Source: Ferrovibrio sp046294345
GTDB lineage: Bacteria > Pseudomonadota > Alphaproteobacteria > Ferrovibrionales > Ferrovibrionaceae
Length of the DNA stretch: 64,000 nucleotides
Direction of reading: 5' to 3'
NCBI GenBank assembly: GCA_046294345.1
Contig: JBKBJT010000018.1
Coordinates: forward strand, 4,656 to 68,655
Shown: one piece after another, positions 43,188 through 52,271 of the stretch
Numbering within the stretch: position 1 is the stretch's first letter
How the letters are laid out: every line of letters begins with the position of its first letter
Notes under the pieces: model-generated
What the model was told of the DNA's origin: nothing
What the model saw: the letters and a program-made list of their open reading frames with translations, nothing else
Databases searched by the model: none
Made by a program: the position numbers and the translations under genes

Positions 43188-46076
43188 ATGCAGAAGTTCA
43201 TTTCGGTCCGCGGTGCCCGCGAGCACAATCTCAAGAATGTCGACGTCGACATCCCCCGCGACAAGTTGGTGGTCCTGACCGGCCTGTCCGGCTCGGGCAA
43301 GTCTTCGCTGGCTTTCGATACCATCTATGCCGAGGGGCAGCGACGCTATGTCGAATCCCTGTCGGCCTATGCCCGCCAGTTCCTCGAACTGATGCAGAAA
43401 CCGGATGTGGATCACATCGACGGCCTGAGCCCGGCGATCTCCATCGAGCAGAAGACCACGTCGAAGAACCCGCGCTCCACGGTCGGCACCGTCACCGAGA
43501 TCTACGACTATCTGCGCCTGCTCTATGCCCGCGTCGGCGTGCCCTATTCGCCGGCCACCGGCCTGCCCATCGAGAGCCAGACGGTCAGCCAGATGGTCGA
43601 CCGCGTGATGGCCATGACGGAAGGCACCCGCCTCTACCTGCTGGCCCCCATCGTGCGCGGCCGCAAGGGCGAATACAGAAAGGAACTGCAGGACCTGCAG
43701 AAGCGCGGCTTCCAGCGCGTGAAGGTGGACGGCAAGCTGCATGAGATCGCCGAAGTCCCGGCGCTGAACAAGAAGCTGAAGCACGATATCGAAGTGGTGG
43801 TCGATCGTGTGGTGGTGCGCGACGGCATCCAGACCCGCCTCGCCGATTCCATCGAAACCGCGCTGAACCTGGCCGATGGCATCGCCTTTGCCGAAAACGC
43901 CGACAAGGACGAACGCACCATCTTCTCCGCCAAGTTCGCCTGCCCGGTTTCCGGTTTCACCATCGAAGAGATCGAGCCGCGGCTGTTCTCGTTCAACAGC
44001 CCGCATGGTGCCTGCCCCACCTGCGACGGCCTTGGTTCGAAGATGTATTTCGATCCGGCTATGGTGGTGCCCGACGAGGCGGTGACGCTGCGCGACGGCG
44101 CCATCGTGCCATGGTCGCGCGCCGCCACACCCTCGCCCTACTACCTGCAGACACTGGAAGGCTTGGCCAAGTTCTACAAATTCTCGCTGGCGACCAAGTG
44201 GAAGGACCTGCCGGCCAAGACCCGCAGCGCCATTCTGCACGGTTCGGGCGAGGATATCGTGCCGATCACCTATGACGATGGCATGCGCACCTATACGGTG
44301 AAACGGCCCTTCGAGGGCGTGCTGCCCAACCTGGAGCGGCGCTGGCGCGAGACCGAGTCCGACATGATCCGCGAGGAGCTGTCGCGCTACCAATCGCAAA
44401 CCGCCTGCGAAACCTGCGGCGGCTACCGCCTGAAGGCCGAGGCGCTGGCGGTGAAGGTCGGCGGCCTGAATATCGGTCAGGTCTGCGAATTCTCGATTGC
44501 CGAGGCGCGCCAGTGGTTTCTCGACCTGACCAGGAAACTGAGGCCGAAGGAAAAGGACATCGCCTCCCGCATCCTGAAGGAGATCAACGACCGCCTCGGC
44601 TTCCTGGTCAATGTCGGCCTTGATTATCTCTCCATGTCGCGATCGTCCGGCACGCTGTCGGGCGGCGAAAGCCAGCGCATCCGGCTGGCCTCACAGATCG
44701 GTTCAGGGCTCACCGGCGTGCTGTATGTGCTGGATGAGCCCTCCATCGGCCTGCACCAGCGCGACAATGCCAAGCTGCTCGAAACTCTGGTGCATCTGCG
44801 CGATATCGGCAACACCGTGCTGGTGGTGGAGCATGACGAGGAAGCGATCCGCACCGCCGATCATGTGATCGACATGGGCCCGGCGGCCGGCGTGCATGGT
44901 GGCGAGATCATCGCCCAGGGCACACCGGAAGAGATCATGGCCGCCAAAAAATCGGTCACCGGCCAATATCTGACCGGCGTGAGATCGGTGGCCGTGCCCA
45001 AGCAGCGCCGCAAGCGCGTCGCCAACAAGACCATGAAGGTGATCGGCGCCAAGGCCAACAATCTGCAGAACATATCGGTCGAGTTTCCGCTGGGCATTTT
45101 CACCTGCGTCACCGGCGTCTCCGGTGGCGGCAAGTCGACCCTGACCATCGAAACCCTGTTCAAGGCCGTATCGCGCAAACTGAACAATAGCCGCGAGATT
45201 CCCGGCCTTCATGACCGCATCGAAGGTCTGGAATGGATCGACAAGATCGTCGACATCGATCAGTCGCCCATCGGCCGCACGCCGCGCTCCAACCCTGCCA
45301 CCTATACCGGCGCCTTCGGCCCGATCCGCGACTGGTTCGCCGGCCTGCCCGAGGCGAAGGCGCGCGGCTATGCACCGGGCCGTTTCTCGTTCAACGTCAA
45401 GGGTGGCCGCTGCGAGGCCTGCCAGGGCGACGGCCTGATCAAAATCGAGATGCACTTCCTGCCCGATGTCTACGTGCAATGCGACGTCTGCAAGGGCAAG
45501 CGCTATAACCGCGAAACTCTGGAAATCCATTACCGCGACAAGTCGATCGCCGACGTGCTCGACATGACCGTGGAAGACGGCGTCGATTTCTTCAAGGCCG
45601 TGCCGACTATTCGCGAGAAACTGGAGACCCTCAATCGCGTCGGCCTCGGCTATATCAAGATCGGCCAGTCGGCCACCACGCTGTCGGGCGGTGAAGCCCA
45701 GCGCGTGAAGCTGGCCAAGGAACTCTCCAAGCGCGCCACGGGCCGCACGCTTTATATCCTCGACGAGCCCACCACAGGGCTGCATTTCGAGGATGTGCGC
45801 AAGCTGCTGGAGGTACTGCACGAGCTGGTGGATTCCGGCAACACCATGATCGTGATCGAGCATAATCTTGAGGTCATCAAGACGGCTGACTGGATCGTCG
45901 ACATGGGCCCCGAGGGCGGCAGTGGCGGTGGCCGCGTCGTAGCCCAGGGCACGCCGGAAGATGTGGCCAAGGTGAAGGAAAGTTATACCGGCCAGTATCT
46001 GAAAGACTATCTTAAACTCGCGGCACAGCGCACCGCGCCGCCCCAGAAGAAAACCCGCCGCGATGCGGCGGCATAA
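43188..46076 (+). CDS. uvrA: Excinuclease ABC subunit A
   Basis: 962 aa from ATG at 43188 (MQKFISVRGAREHNLKNV, the usual start). Two ABC ATPase modules with Walker A GLSGSGKSS near 40 and GVSGGGKST near 645, signatures LSGGE at 488ish and 825ish, and zinc-finger CPTCDG, CETCGG and CQGDG/CDVCKG groups. It finds damaged DNA and loads UvrB. Downstream is a GlcG-like gene. Confidence 0.98.
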   Translation: MQKFISVRGAREHNLKNVDVDIPRDKLVVLTGLSGSGKSSLAFDTIYAEGQRRYVESLSAYARQFLELMQKPDVDHIDGLSPAISIEQKTTSKNPRSTVGTVTEIYDYLRLLYARVGVPYSPATGLPIESQTVSQMVDRVMAMTEGTRLYLLAPIVRGRKGEYRKELQDLQKRGFQRVKVDGKLHEIAEVPALNKKLKHDIEVVVDRVVVRDGIQTRLADSIETALNLADGIAFAENADKDERTIFSAKFACPVSGFTIEEIEPRLFSFNSPHGACPTCDGLGSKMYFDPAMVVPDEAVTLRDGAIVPWSRAATPSPYYLQTLEGLAKFYKFSLATKWKDLPAKTRSAILHGSGEDIVPITYDDGMRTYTVKRPFEGVLPNLERRWRETESDMIREELSRYQSQTACETCGGYRLKAEALAVKVGGLNIGQVCEFSIAEARQWFLDLTRKLRPKEKDIASRILKEINDRLGFLVNVGLDYLSMSRSSGTLSGGESQRIRLASQIGSGLTGVLYVLDEPSIGLHQRDNAKLLETLVHLRDIGNTVLVVEHDEEAIRTADHVIDMGPAAGVHGGEIIAQGTPEEIMAAKKSVTGQYLTGVRSVAVPKQRRKRVANKTMKVIGAKANNLQNISVEFPLGIFTCVTGVSGGGKSTLTIETLFKAVSRKLNNSREIPGLHDRIEGLEWIDKIVDIDQSPIGRTPRSNPATYTGAFGPIRDWFAGLPEAKARGYAPGRFSFNVKGGRCEACQGDGLIKIEMHFLPDVYVQCDVCKGKRYNRETLEIHYRDKSIADVLDMTVEDGVDFFKAVPTIREKLETLNRVGLGYIKIGQSATTLSGGEAQRVKLAKELSKRATGRTLYILDEPTTGLHFEDVRKLLEVLHELVDSGNTMIVIEHNLEVIKTADWIVDMGPEGGSGGGRVVAQGTPEDVAKVKESYTGQYLKDYLKLAAQRTAPPQKKTRRDAAA

Positions 46077-46099
46077 AACCAGGAAAGGATTTTCACTCC

Positions 46100-46504
46100 A
46101 TGATTACGCGTAAGGCGCTGACCCTCGACGACGTTCAGACAATCGCCGCCGCTGCCGAGGCGGAAGCCAAGAAGAACGGCTGGAAGGTCAGCATTGCCAT
46201 TACCGACGATGGCGGCCACCTGCTGCATTTCCAGCGTCTGGATGGCGCGCCGATCCAGTCCACCTGGATCAGTCAGGGTAAGGCCAAGGCCGCCTCTTAC
46301 GCCCGCCGCCCGACCAAGGCACTGGAAGAGATCGTCGGCAACGGTCGTAATGCCTTCCTGTCGGTGCCCGACCTCGTGCTGCTGGAAGGCGGCGAGCCGA
46401 TCATGGTGGATGGCATCTGCATCGGCGGCGTGGGTGTATCCGGCGTGAAATCGTCAGAAGACGCGCAGGTCGCCCAGGCCGGCATCGCCGCCCTGCTGGG
46501 CTGA
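46100..46504 (+). CDS. GlcG/HbpS-like (DUF336) protein
   Basis: 134 aa, small Rossmann-related fold of the DUF336 family (SIAITDDGGHLLHFQRLDGAP, then YARRPTKALEEIV). No signal peptide. Related proteins include GlcG and the haem-binding HbpS, but the ligand here is unknown. Preceded by AGGAAAGGA ribosome site 8-16 nt upstream of ATG. Confidence 0.85.
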   Translation: MITRKALTLDDVQTIAAAAEAEAKKNGWKVSIAITDDGGHLLHFQRLDGAPIQSTWISQGKAKAASYARRPTKALEEIVGNGRNAFLSVPDLVLLEGGEPIMVDGICIGGVGVSGVKSSEDAQVAQAGIAALLG

Positions 46505-46520
46505 TTCAAGCTTCCTTCCC

Positions 46521-47093
46521 ATGCCGCGCGGCCAGCCGAAAAAGATCACGCCAACGTATCTGGAACGGGCTGCGCTGTTTTACCTGGAACGTTACAGCAG
46601 CTCGGCGGAGAATCTCCGCCGGGTGCTGGACCGCAAGATCCGGCGCTCCATCGAGGTGCATGGCGTGCCAGGTCGCGAGGAGGCCGCCGGCTGGGTTGCC
46701 GAGCTGATCGCCAAGCTGCAGCGCAGCAACCTGCTGAACGACCGCGCCTATGCGGAAAGCCGTGTTCGGCGGCTCTATGCTGAGGGCAAGTCGCTCGGCC
46801 GCATTCGGCAGACGCTGGCGGTGAAGGGCGTGAACAAGGACGATGTCGCGGCAGCACTGGAACGGCTGGAAGCGGAATCGACCACGCCGGTTTCCGACCT
46901 GCCGGCGGCCGCCGCCTTCGTCCGCAAACGCAAGCTGGGACCCTATCGTTCCGATCCGCAGCAGCGCCGCGACATGCGCCAGAAGGACATGGGCGCCCTT
47001 GCGCGCCGCGGTTTCAGCCAGGCGATTGCCATGAAGATTTTGAGCGCCGACAGCGTCGCCGCGCTCGAGGAGATGGTTCATGACGCAGATTAA
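46521..47093 (+). CDS. recX: RecX-family regulatory protein
   Basis: 190 aa, basic. The RecX three-helix repeats are visible: YLERAALFYLERYSSSAENLRRVLDRK, LNDRAYAESRVRRLYAEGKS and RRDMRQKDMGALARRGFS. It normally limits RecA filaments; recA is not here. It overlaps trmFO by 14 nt. Confidence 0.87.
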   Translation: MPRGQPKKITPTYLERAALFYLERYSSSAENLRRVLDRKIRRSIEVHGVPGREEAAGWVAELIAKLQRSNLLNDRAYAESRVRRLYAEGKSLGRIRQTLAVKGVNKDDVAAALERLEAESTTPVSDLPAAAAFVRKRKLGPYRSDPQQRRDMRQKDMGALARRGFSQAIAMKILSADSVAALEEMVHDAD

Positions 47094-48450
47094 TCCCATC
47101 CACATCATCGGCGGTGGCCTGGCCGGGTCGGAAGCGGCCTGGCAGGTGGCACGCATGGGCGTGCCTGTCGTGCTGCATGAGATGCGTCCGGTACGAAAAA
47201 CCGATGCCCATCAGGGCGACGGGCTGGCCGAACTGGTCTGTTCGAATTCCTTCCGCTCCGACGACTCGGAAAGCAATGCGGTTGGCTTGCTGCATGAAGA
47301 GCTGCGGCGCTGCAATTCCCTGATCATGCGGGCGGCCGACATTGCCAAGGTGCCGGCCGGCGGCGCGCTGGCCGTGGATCGCGATGTGTTTTCCGCCGAG
47401 GTGCAGAAAGCCATAGAGGGTGAGCCGCTGATCACCTTGCAGCGCGAGGAAATCGCCGGCCTGCCGCCGGCCGAATGGGACAATGTGATCGTCGCCACCG
47501 GCCCCCTCACCTCGCCGGCCCTGGCCGAAGCGATCCGCGGCCTGACCGGCGAACAGAGCCTAGCTTTCTTCGATGCAATCGCACCGATAGTCCATAAAGA
47601 CAGCATCGACATGGACAAGGCCTGGTTCCAGTCGCGTTACGACAAGGTTGGCCCGGGCGGCAGCGGCGAACAGGGCGAAGGCGCCGACTACATAAACTGC
47701 CCCTTCGAGAAGCCCAATTACCTTGAATTCCACGCCGCCCTGCTGGCCGCCGAGAAGACCGAGTTCAAGGAGTGGGAAAAGAACACGCCCTATTTCGAGG
47801 GCTGCCTGCCCATCGAAGTGATGGCCGAGCGCGGCCCGCGCACGCTGACCTTCGGTCCGATGAAGCCGGTTGGCCTGATCGATCCGCGCACCGGCCGCAA
47901 GCCTTATGCCGTGGTGCAACTGCGACAGGACAACAAGCTGGGCACGCTCTACAACATGGTCGGCTTTCAGACCAAGATGAAGCATGCCGAGCAGGTACGG
48001 ATTTTCCGCATGATTCCCGGCCTGGAGAATGCGCAATTCGCCCGTCTGGGCGGCATCCACCGCAACACCTTCCTCAATTCGCCCAAGCTGCTGGACACAC
48101 AACTGCGGCTGAAGGCGATGCCCAGACTGCGCTTTGCCGGCCAGGTCACCGGCGTGGAAGGCTATGTGGAAAGCACAGCCATCGGCCTGATCGCCGGCCG
48201 CATGGCCGCGGCCCAGCGCCTGGGCAGCGAACAGGCGCCGCCGCCGCCGACCACGGCCCTCGGCGCACTGCACAGCCATCTCACAGGCGGCACAGACGCC
48301 AAACATTTCCAACCGATGAACGTGAATTTCGGCCTGTTCCCGCCGCCTCCAGGCGACATACGCAAGGACGAGCGCAAACGTTATTTAAGCCGTCGCGCCC
48401 TGACCGATCTGACTCAGTGGCTGAACGGCAAAAGCGCGGTTGCGGCATGA
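47080..48450 (+). CDS. trmFO: Methylenetetrahydrofolate-tRNA-(uracil-5-)-methyltransferase TrmFO
   Basis: 456 aa. FAD-binding GGGLAGSEAAW (10-20), LVCSNSFRSDD with a conserved Cys near 54, and EGCLPIEVMAERGPRTLTFGPMKPVGL in the catalytic domain. It makes 5-methyluridine at position 54 of tRNA using folate. It overlaps recX by 14 nt and the next gene by 4 nt (ATGA). Confidence 0.96.
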   Translation: MTQINPIHIIGGGLAGSEAAWQVARMGVPVVLHEMRPVRKTDAHQGDGLAELVCSNSFRSDDSESNAVGLLHEELRRCNSLIMRAADIAKVPAGGALAVDRDVFSAEVQKAIEGEPLITLQREEIAGLPPAEWDNVIVATGPLTSPALAEAIRGLTGEQSLAFFDAIAPIVHKDSIDMDKAWFQSRYDKVGPGGSGEQGEGADYINCPFEKPNYLEFHAALLAAEKTEFKEWEKNTPYFEGCLPIEVMAERGPRTLTFGPMKPVGLIDPRTGRKPYAVVQLRQDNKLGTLYNMVGFQTKMKHAEQVRIFRMIPGLENAQFARLGGIHRNTFLNSPKLLDTQLRLKAMPRLRFAGQVTGVEGYVESTAIGLIAGRMAAAQRLGSEQAPPPPTTALGALHSHLTGGTDAKHFQPMNVNFGLFPPPPGDIRKDERKRYLSRRALTDLTQWLNGKSAVAA

Positions 48451-49322
48451 CTGTGGATACCAGACCCGTCACTCTGGTCGGTGCAACCGGAAAGCTGGGG
48501 CAGCATGTGGCCCGCCGCCTGCTGACGCGTGGGATTCCGGTTATACCAGTGGTGCGCCGGCCAGAACGGCTAATGCCAGGCTTGCGCGGCATCGCCCGTG
48601 TTTTCGACCTGGACCGTCCCGAAACCATCAAACCGGTCCTGCAAGATGCCAAGCTGTTCGTATCCTGTGTGCACGGTCGTCACGGCGCTGATCTGATCGC
48701 GGCGCTGCCGCGCGATGTGGAACGCGTTGTTCTGCTCGGTTCCACACGCATTTTCACGCGCTTTCCTGATCCGAATGTCGCGGAACTGCAGCATAGCGCC
48801 GATGCTCTGGCACAGTCGGGGTTTTCCGGCGTCATGCTGCATCCGACGATGATTTACGGCGCAGCTGCTGAGAACAACCTGCAGCGCATCGCCGCTTATA
48901 TCCGCAAGCTCGGCATCATCCCGTTACCCGATGGCGGCCGCACCCTGCTGCAACCCATTCATGTTGAGGATGTGGCGCGTTGCGTCGAAGCTGCGTTATA
49001 TCGGGATGAAGCGCCTGGGGCGCCGATCGTGGTTGCCGGACCGGAACCGATCACTTACCGCGACCTCGTCATGGCTGTAGGCGCCGCCATCAAGCGGAAA
49101 CCGTTCATCCTCCCGATACCGGGCCCTCTGCTCGAACTGATCGCCATGTTCACGGCTATATTGCCGCTTCTACCGCGCATTCGCCGCGACGAGATCCGGC
49201 GGTTATCCGAGGACAAGGCCTTTCCGATCGATGAAATGATGCAGCGCCTTGGCGTGCAGTCAATGCCCCTGAGCCAGGGACTGGCGAAGACCTTTACTGG
49301 ATCAGATGCGGCGGCGCCATAA
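48447..49322 (+). CDS. NAD(P)-binding NmrA/NDUFA9-like protein
   Basis: 291 aa from the ATG overlapping the trmFO stop. Rossmann motif GATGKLG (11-17), then an atypical SDR without YxxxK and with RPxxxYG-like HPTMIYGAAAEN (130-141). Such proteins include complex I NDUFA9 homologues and quinone-linked NmrA-like sensors. C-terminal hydrophobic helix (about 220-245). It converges on the NDUFAF6-like gene with a 21-nt overlap. Confidence 0.8.
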   Translation: MTVDTRPVTLVGATGKLGQHVARRLLTRGIPVIPVVRRPERLMPGLRGIARVFDLDRPETIKPVLQDAKLFVSCVHGRHGADLIAALPRDVERVVLLGSTRIFTRFPDPNVAELQHSADALAQSGFSGVMLHPTMIYGAAAENNLQRIAAYIRKLGIIPLPDGGRTLLQPIHVEDVARCVEAALYRDEAPGAPIVVAGPEPITYRDLVMAVGAAIKRKPFILPIPGPLLELIAMFTAILPLLPRIRRDEIRRLSEDKAFPIDEMMQRLGVQSMPLSQGLAKTFTGSDAAAP

Positions 49323-50129
49323 CGCGGCCAGCAAGGCAACATGCAGACGTGTCGCCGACGCACTGGCGCCGGGCACATCAGGATTGAACCCGGCCTTGGC
49401 CAATTGCCGCAAATGAGTCCGCGCGATTGTTGCGGGCAATACGGCAGCCATCGCGCGCCGTGAGATTCGCCTTTGCCGCAGCGATGCGAACAGTTTTTCC
49501 GCCTCCCTTCCAACCTCGGCGATTACGGCAATAGCCGCAGGCCCAAGGCCAGACTGATACAGGCTTTCCGGCATCAGGCCTGCAGCGGCTAGGCGGTCTG
49601 CCGGCAGATAGATGCGTCGTTGCGCGGCAAAATGTGATGTAGCCCGCAGAATGCCGGTCAGGGCGTAGCCTGTTCCGGCCAGCCGAAGGGTTTCGTCGTC
49701 GATTTCCTCTTCCAATAGGTCACACGCCATCCGCATCAATGGCGCGGAACTTGCCTTGGCATATTTGCACAAGGCATCCATGTTCGCCGGCGGCGCCTCC
49801 TCCATGTCGGTTTCGCGCGCATCGATCAGGGCGAACACGTCCCCGCGATCCAGATTTCGGCAATGGACATGCAGGGCCATGACGACTGGATGGTTGCGCG
49901 GCCGATTGTCCCAGATACCCTCCCAGGCTTCGCGCCACCATTGCAGGCGGATCTGCCCGATCATCGGCTGACTGACCGCTTCCCGGGCCCGGGCGATCTC
50001 GGCATTAAACGCATACAGCGCATGCAGGCCCGGCCGGCACGCATCGGGCGCGAACAGGGTGGTCAGCCAGCGGTCGGGATCCGCGCTGCGCAGTTCCCGG
50101 GTGCAATATTCGTCAGGCGATTCGCTCAT
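49302..50129 (-). CDS. Squalene/phytoene synthase-family protein, NDUFAF6-like
   Basis: 275 aa. The prenyltransferase fold is present but both Asp-rich motifs are lost: LYAFNAEIARARE instead of a DxxxD start, and LTGILRATSHFAAQR instead of the DVGEDxxxGR segment. It is therefore likely not a synthase but a NDUFAF6-like respiratory complex I assembly factor, which alphaproteobacteria share with mitochondria. Opposite strand, 3' end overlapping the NAD(P)-binding gene. Confidence 0.8.
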   Translation of the reverse strand: MSESPDEYCTRELRSADPDRWLTTLFAPDACRPGLHALYAFNAEIARAREAVSQPMIGQIRLQWWREAWEGIWDNRPRNHPVVMALHVHCRNLDRGDVFALIDARETDMEEAPPANMDALCKYAKASSAPLMRMACDLLEEEIDDETLRLAGTGYALTGILRATSHFAAQRRIYLPADRLAAAGLMPESLYQSGLGPAAIAVIAEVGREAEKLFASLRQRRISRRAMAAVLPATIARTHLRQLAKAGFNPDVPGASASATRLHVALLAALWRRRI

Positions 50130-50215
50130 GCCACGACTGGTTGGGTTCCGGAAGATCGCTTGTCGCTACCAGGATTTATGCTAGCCTTTGCCAGCGAATC
50201 GCAACTGCGAGAATC

Positions 50216-50248
50216 GCGGCGCTGCCGTATGCAGACTGCCAGCGCCGC
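50216..50248 (+). repeat. Inverted repeat upstream of PuuD-like gene
   Basis: GCGGCGCTG and CAGCGCCGC (9 bp, perfect) are separated by 15 nt, within the 201-nt gap between the NDUFAF6-like and PuuD-like genes. It could be a leader hairpin; no other signal is visible in this gap apart from a weak TATGCT -10 near 50177. Confidence 0.4.
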
Positions 50249-50330
50249 ATGTCGTGCGATGCGCTGCTTCTGCGTCGCGTAAGCCTGCATAAACAATGGC
50301 GACACCCATACGACGGTAAGGAACCGCATC

Positions 50331-50909
50331 ATGGCAAAGATTCTCGAAAACCTCTACAAGGCCCTCGGTGCCGGCGTAGTTCTGGCGCTGGTCCTGTTTT
50401 TTCTGATCCACCGCAGCTTCGATACTGCATTTCTCAGCTTTTTCTTCCGCTGGCTGCATGTGCTGTCCGGCATCCTGTGGATCGGGCTGCTCTGGTATTT
50501 CAACTTCGTTCAGATTCCGACCATGCCGAAGATCCCGGCCGAGCTGAAGCCGGCGATCGGCAAGTTCATCGCGCCGGAGGCCCTGTTCTGGTTCCGCTGG
50601 GCGGCGCTGGCCACCGTGGTTACCGGTCTGGTGCTCTCGGTGCTTAATGGTTACGGCCATCAGGCCTTCATGCTGCAGGAAGGCGCCCGCACCATCGGCA
50701 TCGGCATGTATCTCGGCCTGTTCATGGCCGCCAATGTCTGGTTCCTGATCTGGCCGAACCAGAAGAAGGCCTTGGGCATCGTGCCAGCCGACGATGCCGC
50801 CAAGGCCAAGGCGGCCCGAGTCGCCATGCTGGGCTCGCGCACCAATTTCGTGCTCTCGCTGCCGATGCTCTACTGCATGGTGGCGCAGCAGAATGGCGGC
50901 GCCTGGTAA
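50331..50909 (+). CDS. PuuD-like (urate hydroxylase N-terminal) membrane protein
   Basis: 192 aa with five or so hydrophobic helices and the PuuD/DUF989 signatures FRWLHVLSGILWIGLLWYFNF and FWFRWAALATVVTG. Full-length PuuD is about 400 aa with a C-terminal cytochrome domain; that domain is missing, so this is a free-standing membrane unit. AAGGAA ribosome site. Function unknown. Confidence 0.78.
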   Translation: MAKILENLYKALGAGVVLALVLFFLIHRSFDTAFLSFFFRWLHVLSGILWIGLLWYFNFVQIPTMPKIPAELKPAIGKFIAPEALFWFRWAALATVVTGLVLSVLNGYGHQAFMLQEGARTIGIGMYLGLFMAANVWFLIWPNQKKALGIVPADDAAKAKAARVAMLGSRTNFVLSLPMLYCMVAQQNGGAW

Positions 50910-50915
50910 AGAGGC

Positions 50916-51290
50916 CTAGACGGGTATGAGGGCGGCGGCCACCCGCCGCCCTTCCCCCATCAGCAGATTGTAGGTGCGACAGGCGGCACCGGTATCCAGC
51001 GCCTCGATCACCAATCCGCGGGAACGGATATCCGCCCGCAAGCCCTTGTCTATGAAAACCATGTTCGGGCCACAGCCGATCAGCAGCAGCTCCACGGCGG
51101 GCTGCATACCGAAGGCCGGCTCCAGCGAAGCAATGCTCAGGCTGCCGATATCGGTCATGTCCCAGGCCATCGTCTGGCCGGGAAAGACCAGCACGGGTTC
51201 GGTCCAGTGCCGGCCGGAAATCCGGAAACCGCCATCCCCGTAGGCATTGATCACCTGCCGGTCGGCCGGAATGCGCGGCAGCAGGTCCAT
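50916..51290 (-). CDS. Mth938-like (DUF498) protein
   Basis: 124 aa, NDUFAF3/Mth938-type fold with LLIGCGPNMVFI and ALDTGAACRTYNLLMGEGRRVAAAL. Found next to secF in many alphaproteobacteria. Related human NDUFAF3 helps assemble complex I. Follows secF by 15 nt and is convergent with the PuuD-like gene. Confidence 0.85.
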   Translation of the reverse strand: MDLLPRIPADRQVINAYGDGGFRISGRHWTEPVLVFPGQTMAWDMTDIGSLSIASLEPAFGMQPAVELLLIGCGPNMVFIDKGLRADIRSRGLVIEALDTGAACRTYNLLMGEGRRVAAALIPV

Positions 51291-51305
51291 CCCCGCCCCT
51301 CTGGC

Positions 51306-52259
51306 CTATGGCCGCTGCGCCGCGGCCTTCTCGGCGGCTTCGGTAGCTTTCTTCTGCCGCAGCCATTTCTCGCCGGTCAGCAGCACAAGCGGCGCCGCGA
51401 TGAAGATCGATGACGAGGTGCCGACCACGATGCCGAACAGCATGCCCATGGCAAAAACCTCGACCGCCTCACCACCCATGAATGCCAGAGGAATCATCGC
51501 CAGGAAGGTGGTCATCGAGGTGAAGATGGTGCGTGACAGCGTCTCGTTGATGCTGAGATCGATCAATTCGCGTAGTGGCATCGACTTGTATTTGCGCAGG
51601 TTCTCGCGCATGCGGTCGTAGACCACGACCTTGTCGTTGATCGAATAGCCGATGATGGTCAAGATCGCCGCCACGGCCGTAAGCCCGAATGGCAACTGCG
51701 TGATCGCGAAAAAGCCGATCATCTTCGTGATATCGAGAAGCAGCGTAACCAGCGCCGCCAGCGCGAACATCCACTCGAACCGGAACCAGATGTAGATGGC
51801 GATGCCGCCAAGCGCGAGGAACACGGCAAGCAGGCCGCTCTGGAACAGTTCGGCACTGACCTTGCCGCCGACCACTTCCACACGCCGCACTTCCGAGCCC
51901 GGATAAGTCGCGGTCAGTTCGCTGCGCACTTTCTGGGCGGCCGCATTCTGGGCTTCGTCGGAAGTCCCCTGGCGCTCCAGGCGGATCAGGACATCGCGGG
52001 AAGAGCCGAATTCCTGCAATGCGACTTCGCCCAGATTGAGTCCGCCAATCTGTCCGCGCAGGGCACCGAAATCGGCGGCCTGCGGCAGGCGCACTTCCAT
52101 AAGGATGCCGCCCTTGAAATCGATGCCGTAATTGAGGCCCGGATAGAAGAACAGGAAAATCGATGCGATCGACAGGAAGGCAGACACCGCCAGACCCGCG
52201 AAACGCCCCTTCATGAACTTGATATTGGTCTTTTCCGGAACCAGTCGGAGACGGAACAT
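51306..52259 (-). CDS. secF: Protein translocase subunit SecF
   Basis: 317 aa, six transmembrane helices with the periplasmic P4 domain after helix 1. LNYGIDFKGG, IIGYSINDKVVVYDRMREN and VGTSSSIFIAAPLVLL are diagnostic. With SecD it uses the proton gradient to help protein export. Follows secD by 12 nt. Confidence 0.97.
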   Translation of the reverse strand: MFRLRLVPEKTNIKFMKGRFAGLAVSAFLSIASIFLFFYPGLNYGIDFKGGILMEVRLPQAADFGALRGQIGGLNLGEVALQEFGSSRDVLIRLERQGTSDEAQNAAAQKVRSELTATYPGSEVRRVEVVGGKVSAELFQSGLLAVFLALGGIAIYIWFRFEWMFALAALVTLLLDITKMIGFFAITQLPFGLTAVAAILTIIGYSINDKVVVYDRMRENLRKYKSMPLRELIDLSINETLSRTIFTSMTTFLAMIPLAFMGGEAVEVFAMGMLFGIVVGTSSSIFIAAPLVLLTGEKWLRQKKATEAAEKAAAQRP

Positions 52260-52271
52260 GATGCTGATCCC

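Noticed and set aside
43110..44399. 429-codon open frame on the minus strand
   Set aside because: Antisense to uvrA; no recognisable domain.
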